64,000 nucleotides of DNA. Source: RHKX01 sp963823275 (GTDB lineage: Bacteria > Actinomycetota > Thermoleophilia > Solirubrobacterales > 70-9). Positions 15,623 to 23,735 of this stretch are shown one piece after another (the stretch's first letter is position 1; each line of letters starts with the position of its first letter). The stretch is taken from the NCBI GenBank assembly GCA_963823275.1, contig CAWGKW010000002.1, positions 620,001 through 684,000 of the forward strand, read 5' to 3'. A program made the translations under genes and the position numbers. The notes under the pieces were generated by a model. It was not told the origin of the DNA. It was given only the letters and a program-made list of their open reading frames with translations, and did no database searches.

Positions 15623-16592
15623 TGTAGTTCCCAGCAGGGTTGTTCAGCTCGGCGAGCCGAGCTGCCGGCGGCCTCTTGCCGAGGGAGCCATGTCTTCTCC
15701 GGAAGTTGTAGTGATCGAGCCAACCCGGCAGCGCTGCGGTTCGCTCCGCCGATGATCCGAAGATCGCCCCGTAGGCCCAGCGCTCGGCCAGCGTCTTGAT
15801 GAAACGCTCCGCCTTGCCGTTGGTCCGGGGCCGGTAGGGGCGGGTGAAGAGGTGGCGAATGCCGAGCTCCTGGCAGGCCTCGGCGTGGAGCTTCGAGCGG
15901 TAACAGGCGCCGTTGTCGCTCATCACCCGCTCGACCGAGACGCCCATCGAGGCGAACCAGGCGACGGCTCGCCGCAGGAAGCCGGCGGCGGTGCTGCCCT
16001 TCTCGTCTTCTAAGACCTCGACGTAGGCGAGCCGGGTTGCGTCATCGACGCAGACGTGGACGAACTCCCAGCCGGTCGCGCCGAGCCTCCTGGGCCCGAC
16101 CCTGAACTGGCTCTTGCGGTGGCCGGCGACCCGGTGGCCCGCTCCCCGCTCGCTGATCCGGCCGAGTTTTTTGATGTCGACGTGGATCAGCTCGCCGGGT
16201 CGCTTGCGCTCGTAGCGGTTCGGGGGTTCGATCGGCTCGAGGCGGCTGAGCTTGCCCAGTCCGATCCGCTTGAGAACCGCCGAGACGGTCGAGAGCGCCA
16301 TCCGCAGGGCTTCAGCGATCTCGGCCGCGGTCAGCCTGACCCGGCGCAGGGCCTCGATCGCCCGCTGGCGATCGAGTGGTGTGCGGTGAGGGATCCGCTT
16401 CGGCGCCGAGGAGCGGTCGAGTAGGCCGGCCTCGCCTTCTGTGCGCCAGCGGGCCAGCCATTTCGACGCCGAGCGGCCGCTGATTCCGGCGGCCTCGGCC
16501 GCCTTCATCAGCGGCCAGTTCTCCTCCTCGATTCGTTTGACGAGTAGGCGCCTGCTCTGGGGGCAGCTCTTGGCGTTAGCGTGGATCTTCAT
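15618..16592 (-). CDS. IS481-family transposase
   Basis: DDE transposase of 324 residues. An N-terminal helix-turn-helix (LMKAAEAAGISGRSASKWLA, residues about 28-47) and a second one near 95-115 (LTAAEIAEALRMALSTVSAV) bind the ends. The catalytic core shows HVDIKKLG (first Asp), VMSDNGACYRS (second Asp) and PRTNGKAERFIKTL (Glu). Start ATG 16592 begins MKIHANAKSCPQSRRLLVK, the usual family start; the frame is open to 16655, just inside the right inverted repeat. The TAG stop (15618-15620) lies outside the element, in the duplicated target CTAG, so the target supplies it. Confidence 0.92.
   Translation of the reverse strand: MKIHANAKSCPQSRRLLVKRIEEENWPLMKAAEAAGISGRSASKWLARWRTEGEAGLLDRSSAPKRIPHRTPLDRQRAIEALRRVRLTAAEIAEALRMALSTVSAVLKRIGLGKLSRLEPIEPPNRYERKRPGELIHVDIKKLGRISERGAGHRVAGHRKSQFRVGPRRLGATGWEFVHVCVDDATRLAYVEVLEDEKGSTAAGFLRRAVAWFASMGVSVERVMSDNGACYRSKLHAEACQELGIRHLFTRPYRPRTNGKAERFIKTLAERWAYGAIFGSSAERTAALPGWLDHYNFRRRHGSLGKRPPAARLAELNNPAGNYN
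15623..15646 (+). repeat. Left terminal inverted repeat of the IS481 element
   Basis: Begins TGTAGTTCC and ends GTTGTTCA. It matches the reverse complement of 16649-16672 at 19 of 24 positions. Confidence 0.82.
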
Positions 16593-16648
16593 CCGGTCCT
16601 CCTGGGGTTGGTGGCTTCGACACCCCCAGCCTTCCAGGCGGGACCGGA

Positions 16649-16672
16649 TGAACAACGTGGTTAGGAACTACA
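16649..16672 (-). repeat. Right terminal inverted repeat of the IS481 element
   Basis: On the minus strand begins TGTAGTTCCTAACC and ends GTTGTTCA, pairing with 15623-15646 with five mismatches in the middle. Confidence 0.82.
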
Positions 16673-16678
16673 GCTAGT
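16673..16678. repeat. Target site duplication, right copy (GCTAGT)
   Basis: Identical to 15617-15622 and immediately outside the right inverted repeat. It contains the stop codon of the redoxin gene on the minus strand. Confidence 0.85.
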
Positions 16679-17495
16679 CGGCCGCGGGCCCGGGGGTGAA
16701 CGCCACCGACCAGACCCGAATCGGGCCGTCCAGCTCAATGGTGACCTCGTGCATGCCGTGGACTGGGTGGCTGCAGAGCTCGTAGAGGCCGGGTCCGTCG
16801 AGCTCGACCGACCCGGCGGGCTCACCGTCGACTGAGATCGCCACCTCCCCGGTCCCGTCGAGAGCCGCCCAGGCGCCGGCGCCGGCGTACTCGACGATCA
16901 GCGGCTCGTCGGTCGCCCCCGGCTGCCATGGCCGATCGTGCCCGCCGCCCGGGAAGACCTCGTCGCTCGGTTTCTCGACCCTCGGTGGATCGCCCTCGGG
17001 AGGGGGACCGAGCGTGGGCTCTGGAAGCTCATGACCCTCCGTGGTCGCCAGCTCGGCCCGCACGGCGGCCTCCGTCTCGTGATAGGCGCCCTCGCCGAAG
17101 TGCACGTAGCGAAGGGTGCCTCCCTGGCCCCAGAGAAACGTCGAGGGCCACCCTCGACAGCCGTAGGCATGCCAGATCCGGTGCTCGTTGTCGTTGGCCA
17201 CCGGGAAGGGCAGCTCGAGGCGATCGAGAGCGGCCATCAGGGCAGCGTCCGCGCTCGCCATGGCAGAGCGGGGAGAGTGAACGCCGAGCACGGAGAGGCC
17301 GTCGGCGGCGTAGCGCTCGGCGAGCGAGGAGACGAACGGAAGCGTCCGGAGTCCGCTCAGCTCACCGAGTTCGAAGAAATGAACGAGCAGCGCGGACCGG
17401 GCGGTGATGCGCTCGCTGACGGGGTCCTCGGCCCCGATCCAGGTGATGCCCGGGGGGAAGGGGGGGATCGCGATGTTGTCTCGTTCCGGGCGCAT
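16674..17495 (-). CDS. DipZ/TlpA-like redoxin lacking the CXXC motif
   Basis: A 273-residue protein built like the soluble part of DipZ: a thioredoxin fold (residues about 10-160) then a beta-rich carbohydrate-binding-like domain (about 175-273). Family blocks are LRTLPFVSSLAERYAADGLS, VLGVHSPRS, VANDNEHRIWHAYGCRGWPS and HFGEGAYHETEAAV. Where active relatives have a CXXC just before LRTLP, this protein reads FFELGELSGLRTLP, so both redox cysteines are gone. It has no signal peptide. ATG 17495 is preferred because upstream residues overlap the divergent gene. It may be a non-redox binding protein; function unknown. Confidence 0.75.
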   Translation of the reverse strand: MRPERDNIAIPPFPPGITWIGAEDPVSERITARSALLVHFFELGELSGLRTLPFVSSLAERYAADGLSVLGVHSPRSAMASADAALMAALDRLELPFPVANDNEHRIWHAYGCRGWPSTFLWGQGGTLRYVHFGEGAYHETEAAVRAELATTEGHELPEPTLGPPPEGDPPRVEKPSDEVFPGGGHDRPWQPGATDEPLIVEYAGAGAWAALDGTGEVAISVDGEPAGSVELDGPGLYELCSHPVHGMHEVTIELDGPIRVWSVAFTPGPAAD

Positions 17496-17580
17496 CGGGC
17501 GAGGATCGCAGAGTTCCGGCGTTGGACGCGGGTATGCTGGACTCCCCGTAATCGTCGTCTGAGGAGCAGAGGAGCAAGTT

Positions 17581-18192
17581 ATGGCTACTTCCGTCTGGGA
17601 TCGCATCGAAGCAGCACGTGAGCGACACGATGTGCTCCAGCATCCGTTCTACATTCGCTGGTCGGCCGGAGAGCTGACGAGTGACGAGCTCGCCCGCTAC
17701 TCGGGCCAGTACCGCCACGCAGTCGCGGCGATCGCCGACCTCTCCTCGGAGGCGGCCGCGGAGCTTCCCAAGTTCACTGACCTGAAGGACCACGCCGACG
17801 AGGAGCACGCCCATATAGAGCTCTGGGACGGATTCGTCGACGCCGTCGGGGGTGACGCCGACGCTGCGCCGACCGCCGAGACCGCGCAGTGCGTCGAGGT
17901 CTGGACCGAGCGGGACGGTGCTCTGAGCACGCTCGCGCGGCTCTACGCGATCGAGAGCGGCCAGCCGGAGATCTCGAAGACCAAGCTCGATGGCCTGGCC
18001 GCCCACTACGGGATCGACTCACCCGAGGGCACTCGCTACTTCACCGTCCATCGCGGCCGTGACGTCGAGCATGCCGCCGAGGGTCGTGAGCTGCTCGAGG
18101 AGTTGATCTCCAGCCCCGCCGACGAGGATGTCGTGGTCGCGGCGGCCGAGCGTGCCTTCGAAGCGAACTGGCGCCTGCTCGACGGCGTCTAG
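17581..18192 (+). CDS. TenA/PqqC-like heme-oxygenase-fold protein
   Basis: An all-helical protein of 203 residues resembling the TenA/THI-4/PqqC group, which includes thiaminases, CADD-like proteins and diiron oxygenases. Candidate metal ligands are the acidic/His cluster HADEEHAHIELW (around residues 77-88) and YFTVHRGRDVEHA near 155-167, favouring a metal-using (CADD or HDO-type) oxygenase over thiaminase; the thiaminase Cys is not evident. A strong ribosome binding site (GAGGAG) precedes the ATG. Divergent from the redoxin gene; followed by a tiny membrane protein gene. Confidence 0.72.
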   Translation: MATSVWDRIEAARERHDVLQHPFYIRWSAGELTSDELARYSGQYRHAVAAIADLSSEAAAELPKFTDLKDHADEEHAHIELWDGFVDAVGGDADAAPTAETAQCVEVWTERDGALSTLARLYAIESGQPEISKTKLDGLAAHYGIDSPEGTRYFTVHRGRDVEHAAEGRELLEELISSPADEDVVVAAAERAFEANWRLLDGV

Positions 18193-18215
18193 CAAACGGG
18201 GACAGACCGATCCGG

Positions 18216-18374
18216 ATGAGCCGAAGCGACCGAGCCATCGGGATCGCTCTGGGTTTGATCGTCGGGATCGTGGCGCTGATCCTGTTCGTCTTCGGCGTCT
18301 CGGGCGATTCGATCGACGCGCCGTCGCTCGACTCAACCGTCCCCGCCCCGGTGTCGGCCCCGCCGCCGAAGTAG
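18216..18374 (+). CDS. Small single-pass membrane protein, 52 aa
   Basis: ATG at 18216, 23 bases after the TenA-like stop. The product is a short basic start (MSRSDRA), one hydrophobic helix (IGIALGLIVGIVALILFVFG, residues 8-27) and a Ser/Pro-rich tail ending PVSAPPPK. The composition is that of a real membrane peptide, and GGGGACAG upstream could serve as a weak ribosome binding site. No family known. Probably translated with the gene before it. Confidence 0.5.
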   Translation: MSRSDRAIGIALGLIVGIVALILFVFGVSGDSIDAPSLDSTVPAPVSAPPPK

Positions 18375-18416
18375 CGCTCGGCGGGCCGGGGCCGCTCGCG
18401 GGTTCGATCGGGGCCC

Positions 18417-20681
18417 TCAGCGGTCGGACTTGAATGAGCGGAGGCGCAGCGAGTTGGAGAGAACGAACAGGCTCGAGAGCGCCATCGCAGCCCCGGCGAT
18501 GAGCGGATTCAGATAGCCGCTCATCGCCAGCGGTATCGCGGCGACGTTGTAGGCGAAGGCCCAGAACAGGTTGCCCTTGATCGTCGAGAGCGTCTGGCGA
18601 GAGAGCCGGATCGCGTCGCCCGCCGCCCTCAGGTCTCCTGAGACCAGGGTCAGGTCCGAGGCCTCGATCGCGACGTCCGTGCCCGTCCCGATCGCCAGGC
18701 CCAGGTCGGCCTGGGCGAGGGCCGGGGCGTCGTTGACGCCGTCGCCCACCATTGCGACCACGCCACCCTCATCCTGCAACCGGCCGATGACCCCTGCCTT
18801 CCCGGATGGGAGCACCTCCGCGATCACCTCCTCGATGCCCACCTTGGAGGCGACGGATTCCGCCGTTACGGCGTTATCGCCGGTCAGCAGGATTGGACGC
18901 AGGCCGAGGGCCCGCAGACTCACCAGCGCCTCCGCTGAGGTCGGCTTGATCGTGTCGGCCACCGCGATCACCGCGCGGACCTCGCCGTCCCATCCTGCGG
19001 CGACGGCGGTCTGGCCGCGAGCCTTCGCCTCCTCCAGCGCTCGCTCGAGCCGATCGGAGATCGAGTGGCCGCGATCGGCGAGCATTCGGGGGCGGCCGAT
19101 CAGAACGCTGCGGTCGCCGATGACGCCCTCGACGCCGAGGCCCTCGACGTTGGCGAAGCCACCGGGTGTCGGAAGATCGCCCGCTCGTCTCGATGCCTCG
19201 GCAGCGATGGCACGTGCTACAGGGTGCTCGGATGCGTTCTCTAGTGCGCCGATGAGCCGCATCGCCTCGAGCTCGTCGGTCCCTTCGGAGAGAGCCACCT
19301 CCTGCACGCTCATCTCGCCGGTGGTCACGGTTCCGGTCTTGTCGAGCACGATCGTGTCGATCTCGCGGGTCGACTCCAGCACCTCGGGCCCCTTGATCAG
19401 CAACCCCATCTGCGCTCCCCGGCCGGTACCGACGAGCAGTGCCGTGGGCGTCGCGAGCCCGAGGGCGCACGGGCAGGCGACGATCAGCACTGCGACCGCC
19501 GCCGTGAGCGCGTAGGTCGCGCCGGCACCCGTGAGGAGCCAGTACGCCAGCGTCGCCGCCGCAAGTCCGATCACGATGGGGACGAAGATCGCCGAGACTC
19601 GGTCGGCCAGCCGCTGAACCGGTGCTTTACCCGTCTGCGCCTCGGTGACGAGGCGGGCGATCTGCGCCACCGCCGTCTCTGAGCCCACGCGGGTCGCGCG
19701 AATCACCAGTCGGCCTCCGGCGTTGACGGTCGCGCCGGTCACCTCCGAGCCGGGGCCGACCTCGACGGGTACCGATTCCCCGGTCAGCAATGACGCATCG
19801 ACCGCCGAGTGGCCCTCGATCACGATGCCATCGGTTCCGACTTTCTCCCCAGGGCGGACTACGAACCTGCTGCCGACCTCGAGCCGGTCGGCGGGGACCC
19901 GATGCTCGTTGCCCTCGCCATCGAGCACCGAGACATCCTTGGCTCCCAGCTCCAGCAGGGCCTCGAGCGCCGCACCCGCGCGGCGTTTGGCCTTGGCCTC
20001 GAAGTAGCGGCCCGCGAGAATGAACGTGGTGACCAGCGTCGCCACCTCGAAGTAGACCTCCGAGGATCCGGCCCCCTGCTCGGGGACCAGCGTGAAGCTC
20101 ATTCGCATGTCGGGCTCACCCGCGTCGAGGAAGATCAGCGCGACCACCGACCACGTCCAGGCCGCCAGGGTTCCAAGTGAGATCAGCGTGTCCATCGACG
20201 CGGATCGGTGCCGCAGATTCCGCCAGGCAACCCGATGGAAGGGCCAGCCGGCCCAGAACACGACCGGCGTCGCGAGCACGAGGCTGAGCCATTGCCAGTA
20301 GTTGAACTGCACCGGCGGGATCATCGCGATCAGCGCGACCGGGACCGAGAGAGTGATCGCGACGCCGAGGCGGGTGCGTAGATCTCGCAGCTCTGCTTCG
20401 GCAGCGTCGTCGGCCTCAGCCCCGCCGCCCGGCGCGGGAAGTCGTGCGGAGTATCCGGCGGCCGTCACGGCCCCGAGCAGCTGATCTCGATCCACCGATC
20501 CCGCGTCATAGGCCACCGTCGCGTTCTCGGTCGCAAAGTTGACCGTCGCCTCGACCCCATCGATCTCGTTCAACTTGCGCTCGACCCGGCCGGCGCAGGA
20601 GGCGCAGGTCATCCCCTCGACTGCCAAATCGATCTTGGCTGGGGCGGCGGGGACGGCGCCACTGCGGTTGGTCTCGGTCAT
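18417..20681 (-). CDS. copA: Copper-translocating P-type ATPase
   Basis: P1B-type ATPase of 754 residues that exports Cu(I) across the cytoplasmic membrane. One N-terminal heavy-metal-associated domain has GMTCASC (Cys26, Cys29). The membrane CPC motif lies in VACPCALGLATPTALL, phosphorylation motif DKTGT in LDKTGTVTTGEM, the HP of the N domain in ENASEHPVARAI, and the hinge GDGVNDAPAL. The C-terminal helices contain NPLIAGAAMALSSLFVLSNSLRLR, which has the YN/MSS pattern of Cu(I) pumps. A GAGGAG ribosome binding site precedes the ATG. A CsoR-like operator lies 51 bases upstream. Confidence 0.95.
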   Translation of the reverse strand: MTETNRSGAVPAAPAKIDLAVEGMTCASCAGRVERKLNEIDGVEATVNFATENATVAYDAGSVDRDQLLGAVTAAGYSARLPAPGGGAEADDAAEAELRDLRTRLGVAITLSVPVALIAMIPPVQFNYWQWLSLVLATPVVFWAGWPFHRVAWRNLRHRSASMDTLISLGTLAAWTWSVVALIFLDAGEPDMRMSFTLVPEQGAGSSEVYFEVATLVTTFILAGRYFEAKAKRRAGAALEALLELGAKDVSVLDGEGNEHRVPADRLEVGSRFVVRPGEKVGTDGIVIEGHSAVDASLLTGESVPVEVGPGSEVTGATVNAGGRLVIRATRVGSETAVAQIARLVTEAQTGKAPVQRLADRVSAIFVPIVIGLAAATLAYWLLTGAGATYALTAAVAVLIVACPCALGLATPTALLVGTGRGAQMGLLIKGPEVLESTREIDTIVLDKTGTVTTGEMSVQEVALSEGTDELEAMRLIGALENASEHPVARAIAAEASRRAGDLPTPGGFANVEGLGVEGVIGDRSVLIGRPRMLADRGHSISDRLERALEEAKARGQTAVAAGWDGEVRAVIAVADTIKPTSAEALVSLRALGLRPILLTGDNAVTAESVASKVGIEEVIAEVLPSGKAGVIGRLQDEGGVVAMVGDGVNDAPALAQADLGLAIGTGTDVAIEASDLTLVSGDLRAAGDAIRLSRQTLSTIKGNLFWAFAYNVAAIPLAMSGYLNPLIAGAAMALSSLFVLSNSLRLRSFKSDR

Positions 20682-20731
20682 GGGACGGCTCCTCGATCGC
20701 GTCAGGGCACCCGTTCAGCTGGTCATCCTCA

Positions 20732-20752
20732 GTATACCCTATGGGGGTATAA
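20732..20752. promoter_or_regulatory. CsoR-like copper-responsive operator
   Basis: GTATACCCTATGGGGGTATAA is a near-palindrome with the TACCC...GGGTA form of CsoR-family operators, such as the one before copZA of Bacillus subtilis. It sits between copA and the divergent gene cluster starting near 20787 and could control both. No csoR gene is present in the window. Confidence 0.7.
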
Positions 20753-20846
20753 GGACCGGGGGTTCGATCGCTGACGGCGGCATCAAGTGGCCTACGATGA
20801 CGCGGGTGGAGCTACAAGTTGGATCGATCTCGAGGCCGGGCTGGCC

Positions 20847-21224
20847 ATGGGCCTGCTGACGACCAGGCGCGATTACTCCATCCCGATGTCGCTTTCCGGC
20901 GATCAGGCCTTGGCCGCAGCGCGTACCGCCCTGGCCGAACTCGATTGGCCTTCGCAGGAGACGGAGCCTGGGACTCTCGTGGCCACCGAGGATTTCGCCC
21001 GGCTTCACTGTCACTGTCAGCCGATGTCGGTTGAGATCGGACTCTCCGCGTTCGACGGGGAAGAGTCCCTGCTCCTGATGCGGGCCAGCGTCCCCGGTCG
21101 CGGTCCGATCGCCTCTCAGCACCTGCTCACACAGTCGGGCGTTCTGGTTCGCCGGATCCGCAGCCATGGCGAGCCCGGGCACGGAGCCCGGGCACGGACC
21201 GGACCGCCAATCATGATCCGGTAG
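20847..21224 (+). CDS. Hypothetical protein in the copper-linked cluster
   Basis: About 125 residues from ATG 20847 (the frame is open from GTG 20787). Soluble alpha/beta sequence: SGDQALAAARTALAELDWPS, then LVATEDFARLHCHCQPMSVE with a CHC pair, then SLLLMRASVPGRGP. It resembles small START/DUF1499-like folds only loosely; no confident family. The CHC motif and the position beside a CsoR-like operator make metal binding thinkable but unproven. It opens a plus-strand run of five genes. Confidence 0.55.
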   Translation: MGLLTTRRDYSIPMSLSGDQALAAARTALAELDWPSQETEPGTLVATEDFARLHCHCQPMSVEIGLSAFDGEESLLLMRASVPGRGPIASQHLLTQSGVLVRRIRSHGEPGHGARARTGPPIMIR

Positions 21225-21234
21225 CGTCCTTCGG

Positions 21235-21567
21235 GTGAGCGAATCCGAACGAAATCCGCAGCGCAAGGCTGCCTGCGCGTTCTTGGCGGTCTGTCTTCCG
21301 GGGTTCGTTGGCATCGCGGTTGCGGGCGGATTGCTCTCGCTCGCGCCGCTGCTGCTGCTCGTCGTGCCGATCCTCATGACCGGTCGTCCGCCCGGCTTGG
21401 CTGCACTGGAGCGGGTCCGGCTCGGCGCGGCACCCTCCCGCCGGCGTGCGGAGGCTCCCCGCACGCCGTCGCCCAACTTCCCCGACCACTCATCTCGACG
21501 GAGTGGGCTGTTGCTCGCCCACTCGCTGGCAGGGCGCGGGCCGCCAAGCCCCCTCTTTCCCCACTAG
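21235..21567 (+). CDS. Small two-helix membrane protein
   Basis: A 110-residue protein from a GTG at 21235. A long hydrophobic stretch (AACAFLAVCLPGFVGIAVAGGLLSLAPLLLLVVPILM, residues 12-48) should form two membrane helices. The rest is Arg/Pro/Ser-rich and of low complexity, so the true end of the functional part may be earlier. Eleven bases after the preceding gene. Not recognised. Confidence 0.5.
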   Translation: MSESERNPQRKAACAFLAVCLPGFVGIAVAGGLLSLAPLLLLVVPILMTGRPPGLAALERVRLGAAPSRRRAEAPRTPSPNFPDHSSRRSGLLLAHSLAGRGPPSPLFPH

Positions 21568-21574
21568 CCGACCA

Positions 21575-21593
21575 GCCGCCGATTTCCGGCGGC
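21575..21593. terminator. Hairpin between the small membrane gene and the cupredoxin gene
   Basis: GCCGCCG and CGGCGGC pair as a 7-bp perfect stem with a five-base loop. There is no T-run, so it may be an mRNA hairpin or weak terminator rather than a full intrinsic terminator. Confidence 0.35.
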
Positions 21594-21623
21594 AATCGAG
21601 ATGAACCAGTCAAGGAGCCTTCA

Positions 21624-22070
21624 ATGAAATCCAATGGAACCCGAATCGCTGCCGCCCTCGGCGCGATCGCCCTCGTCGTCGTTCTCTTCTTCGCCTTCAG
21701 GGGTGCCGATGGGAGCGATGATTCGACCACCGCGTCCGTCGCCACCACCTCGACCACATCTGAGTCGAATGCCGGCGAGGGCGGCAAGCCCGAAGCGCCC
21801 AGGCCGCCCGAAGTTCCGACGATCAACGTCGTCGGCGGGGAGCCGGAGGGCGGCGTCGCCGACCTGACCTTCGACAAGGGGGACCAGATCCGCTTCGTCG
21901 TCGAGTCCGACACCGCCGACGAGGTACATGTTCACGGCTACGACGTTGAGGAGGAAGTCCCCGCGGGCGGGAGCGCCGAGTTCGATTTCCCAGCCGACAT
22001 CGATGGCATCTACGAGGTCGAGCTGCACGGCTCCGAAATCCAGATCGCCGAGCTGACCGTCAACCCATGA
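21624..22070 (+). CDS. Membrane-anchored cupredoxin-like protein
   Basis: A 148-residue exported protein: an uncleaved signal/anchor (IAAALGAIALVVVLFFAF, residues 8-25), a Ser/Thr-rich linker, and a beta-sandwich domain (about 62-148) with DKGDQIRFVVESDTADEVHV and HGYDVEEEVPAGGSAEFDF, as in cupredoxin-type proteins. The full type I copper set (two His, Cys, Met) is not present; only His residues in EVHVHGYD and LHG are seen, so it may be a degenerate cupredoxin or a copper chaperone. AAGGAG lies 7 bases before the ATG. Its stop overlaps the next gene start (ATGA). Confidence 0.72.
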   Translation: MKSNGTRIAAALGAIALVVVLFFAFRGADGSDDSTTASVATTSTTSESNAGEGGKPEAPRPPEVPTINVVGGEPEGGVADLTFDKGDQIRFVVESDTADEVHVHGYDVEEEVPAGGSAEFDFPADIDGIYEVELHGSEIQIAELTVNP

Positions 22071-23551
22071 GGCGGGGGGGCACACGAGCTCTACGGGCCG
22101 GGCTCGTCCCGGCCTTCGGCTGGGCGCTGCTGAGCGCCGTGGTCACCGCTGCGCTGCTGCCGTCCTCGGCGGCAGCGCACGGTCTGGTCGGCCGATCGGA
22201 CCTGCCCCTCCCTGACTGGCTGTTCGCCTGGGGCTCGTCGATCATCCTGATCGTCTCGTTCGTCGGCCTGACGCTCGGCTGGCAGAAGGTCCGATTCGAG
22301 GACTACGGGTGGAGGAGCTTCGGAGACGGGGTCAACTCCGTGCTGTTGGGCGTTCCCGCGCAGGCTGTCGCCGGTTCCATCGGCGTTCTCCTGCTCGGTT
22401 TCGTCGTCTGGGCCGGGATCGACGGAACCGAGGCACCGGACAGGAACTTCTCGGTCACGTTCGTCTTCGTCACCTTCTGGCTCGGCGTCGTCGGCCTGAG
22501 CGTGCTGTTCGGTGATGTCTTCCGCGCCTTCAACCCCTGGCGGGCGATCGGCCGCGCCGTCGCGGCCGGCTTCAGCAGGCTCGTCGGGCAGAGGCAATCG
22601 GCACCCTTCACCTACCCCGAGCGGCTCGGTCGCTGGCCGGCCGTGATCGGCCTCGTCGCCTTCGTCTTCCTCGAGCTCGTCTGGGGCCAGACGGGATTCG
22701 CCGCGGCCGGGCTGACGCCGAAGACGCTGGCGATCGCCACGCTCGTCTACTCGGCCTACACCTTCGTCGCGATGGGGCTCTTCGGGGTCGAACGCTGGAT
22801 CGACCGCGGCGAGGCCTTCTCCCAGTACTTTGGGATGTTCGCGAGCCTCTCGATCCTCGAGGTCCGCGACGGCCGGCTTGGACGTCGCCCTTTCCTCGCC
22901 GGGACCACGACCTGGGCGCTGCCGGCAGGATCGCTCGCCCTGGTGCTGGCGGCGATCGGCTCCACGACCTTCGACGGGGCCTCAGAAGGGGTGCTGAAGG
23001 AGCCGATCAGCTCGGCCTTCCAGACGCTTACCGATGCGGGCCTGACGCCCGTGGCCGCGCTGAGGCTGACCAACTCGCTGTTTCTCGCCGGCACGCTGCT
23101 GGCGGTCGCCGCGATCTTCTGGGGTGGCATCTACGGGATGCGCATCGTCGACGGCAAGCGCAGCGCCCGGGCGCTCGCAAGCGCGTTCGCGCACGCGTTC
23201 ATCCCGATCGCCCTCGCCTATCTGGTCGCCCACTACTTCAGCCTCGTCGTCTACCAGGAGCAGGCGCAGTTCACCTACCTGCTCTCCGACCCCTTCGGCG
23301 ACGGTTCGAACCTGTTCGGAACCGCCGGCTCGGGGATCGACTACGGACTCGTCGGTGCCACTGCGATCTGGTACGTGCAGTTCGGAGCGATCGTGATCGG
23401 GCACGTCGTCGCCCTTGCGATCGGCCACGATCGCGCGCTGGTCCTCTGGAGGGATCCTCGGGACGCGGCCTGGTCCCAGGTCTGGATGCTGGTCACGATG
23501 GTGTTCTTCAGCGTCCTCGGGCTGTACATGCTCTCCCAGGCAAACGGCTGA
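22067..23551 (+). CDS. Polytopic membrane protein, fenitrothion hydrolase (FedB)-like
   Basis: A 494-residue integral membrane protein with about ten helices. After a signal-like first helix comes AHGLVGRSDLPLPDWLFAWG, a sequence typical of actinobacterial proteins commonly annotated as fenitrothion hydrolase. Real activity on organophosphates is not implied by that name. Other blocks are RAFNPWRAIGRAV and GRWPAVIGLVAFVFLELVWG. Histidines in TM segments (AHAFIPIALAYLVAHYFS, IGHVVALAIGH) suggest metal or quinone contact. Translation is coupled to the cupredoxin-like gene by an ATGA overlap, and both lie beside a copper operator, so a copper-related membrane role is the better guess. Confidence 0.65.
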   Translation: MRRGGTRALRAGLVPAFGWALLSAVVTAALLPSSAAAHGLVGRSDLPLPDWLFAWGSSIILIVSFVGLTLGWQKVRFEDYGWRSFGDGVNSVLLGVPAQAVAGSIGVLLLGFVVWAGIDGTEAPDRNFSVTFVFVTFWLGVVGLSVLFGDVFRAFNPWRAIGRAVAAGFSRLVGQRQSAPFTYPERLGRWPAVIGLVAFVFLELVWGQTGFAAAGLTPKTLAIATLVYSAYTFVAMGLFGVERWIDRGEAFSQYFGMFASLSILEVRDGRLGRRPFLAGTTTWALPAGSLALVLAAIGSTTFDGASEGVLKEPISSAFQTLTDAGLTPVAALRLTNSLFLAGTLLAVAAIFWGGIYGMRIVDGKRSARALASAFAHAFIPIALAYLVAHYFSLVVYQEQAQFTYLLSDPFGDGSNLFGTAGSGIDYGLVGATAIWYVQFGAIVIGHVVALAIGHDRALVLWRDPRDAAWSQVWMLVTMVFFSVLGLYMLSQANG

Positions 23552-23555
23552 GGCC

Positions 23556-23693
23556 ATGGTGATTCCCGTCGCCCACGCAGGTCACTGGCTGCCCTATGTG
23601 ATCCCTGCCTTGGTGGTCCTGGTCGCGGTCGTGGTCAGCACGATCAGGGAGCGCCGGCGCCGCGACGCAGATCAGGCTGAGCCTCGCGGCTGA
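23556..23693 (+). CDS. Small single-pass membrane protein, 45 aa
   Basis: ATG at 23556, four bases after the FedB-like stop, with GAGG just upstream. Product: MVIPVAHAGHWLPY, one helix (VIPALVVLVAVVVSTI) and a basic C-terminus. Probably a small partner of the preceding membrane protein. Last gene of the run. Confidence 0.6.
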   Translation: MVIPVAHAGHWLPYVIPALVVLVAVVVSTIRERRRRDADQAEPRG

Positions 23694-23735
23694 GGCTCGC
23701 GACAGCAGCGCACTCGGCGGCCCCAGCCGATCCGA

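Larger units (their letters stand above)
15623..16672 (-). mobile_element. IS481-family insertion sequence, complete, 1050 bp
   Basis: The element runs between two 24-bp imperfect terminal inverted repeats and is flanked by a 6-bp duplication, GCTAGT. It encodes one intact DDE transposase on the minus strand. It landed in the CTAG where the stop codons of ispH and the convergent redoxin gene met, and the duplication gave each gene back its TAG. Intact ends, duplication and transposase suggest recent movement. No other copy lies in this window. Confidence 0.9.
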
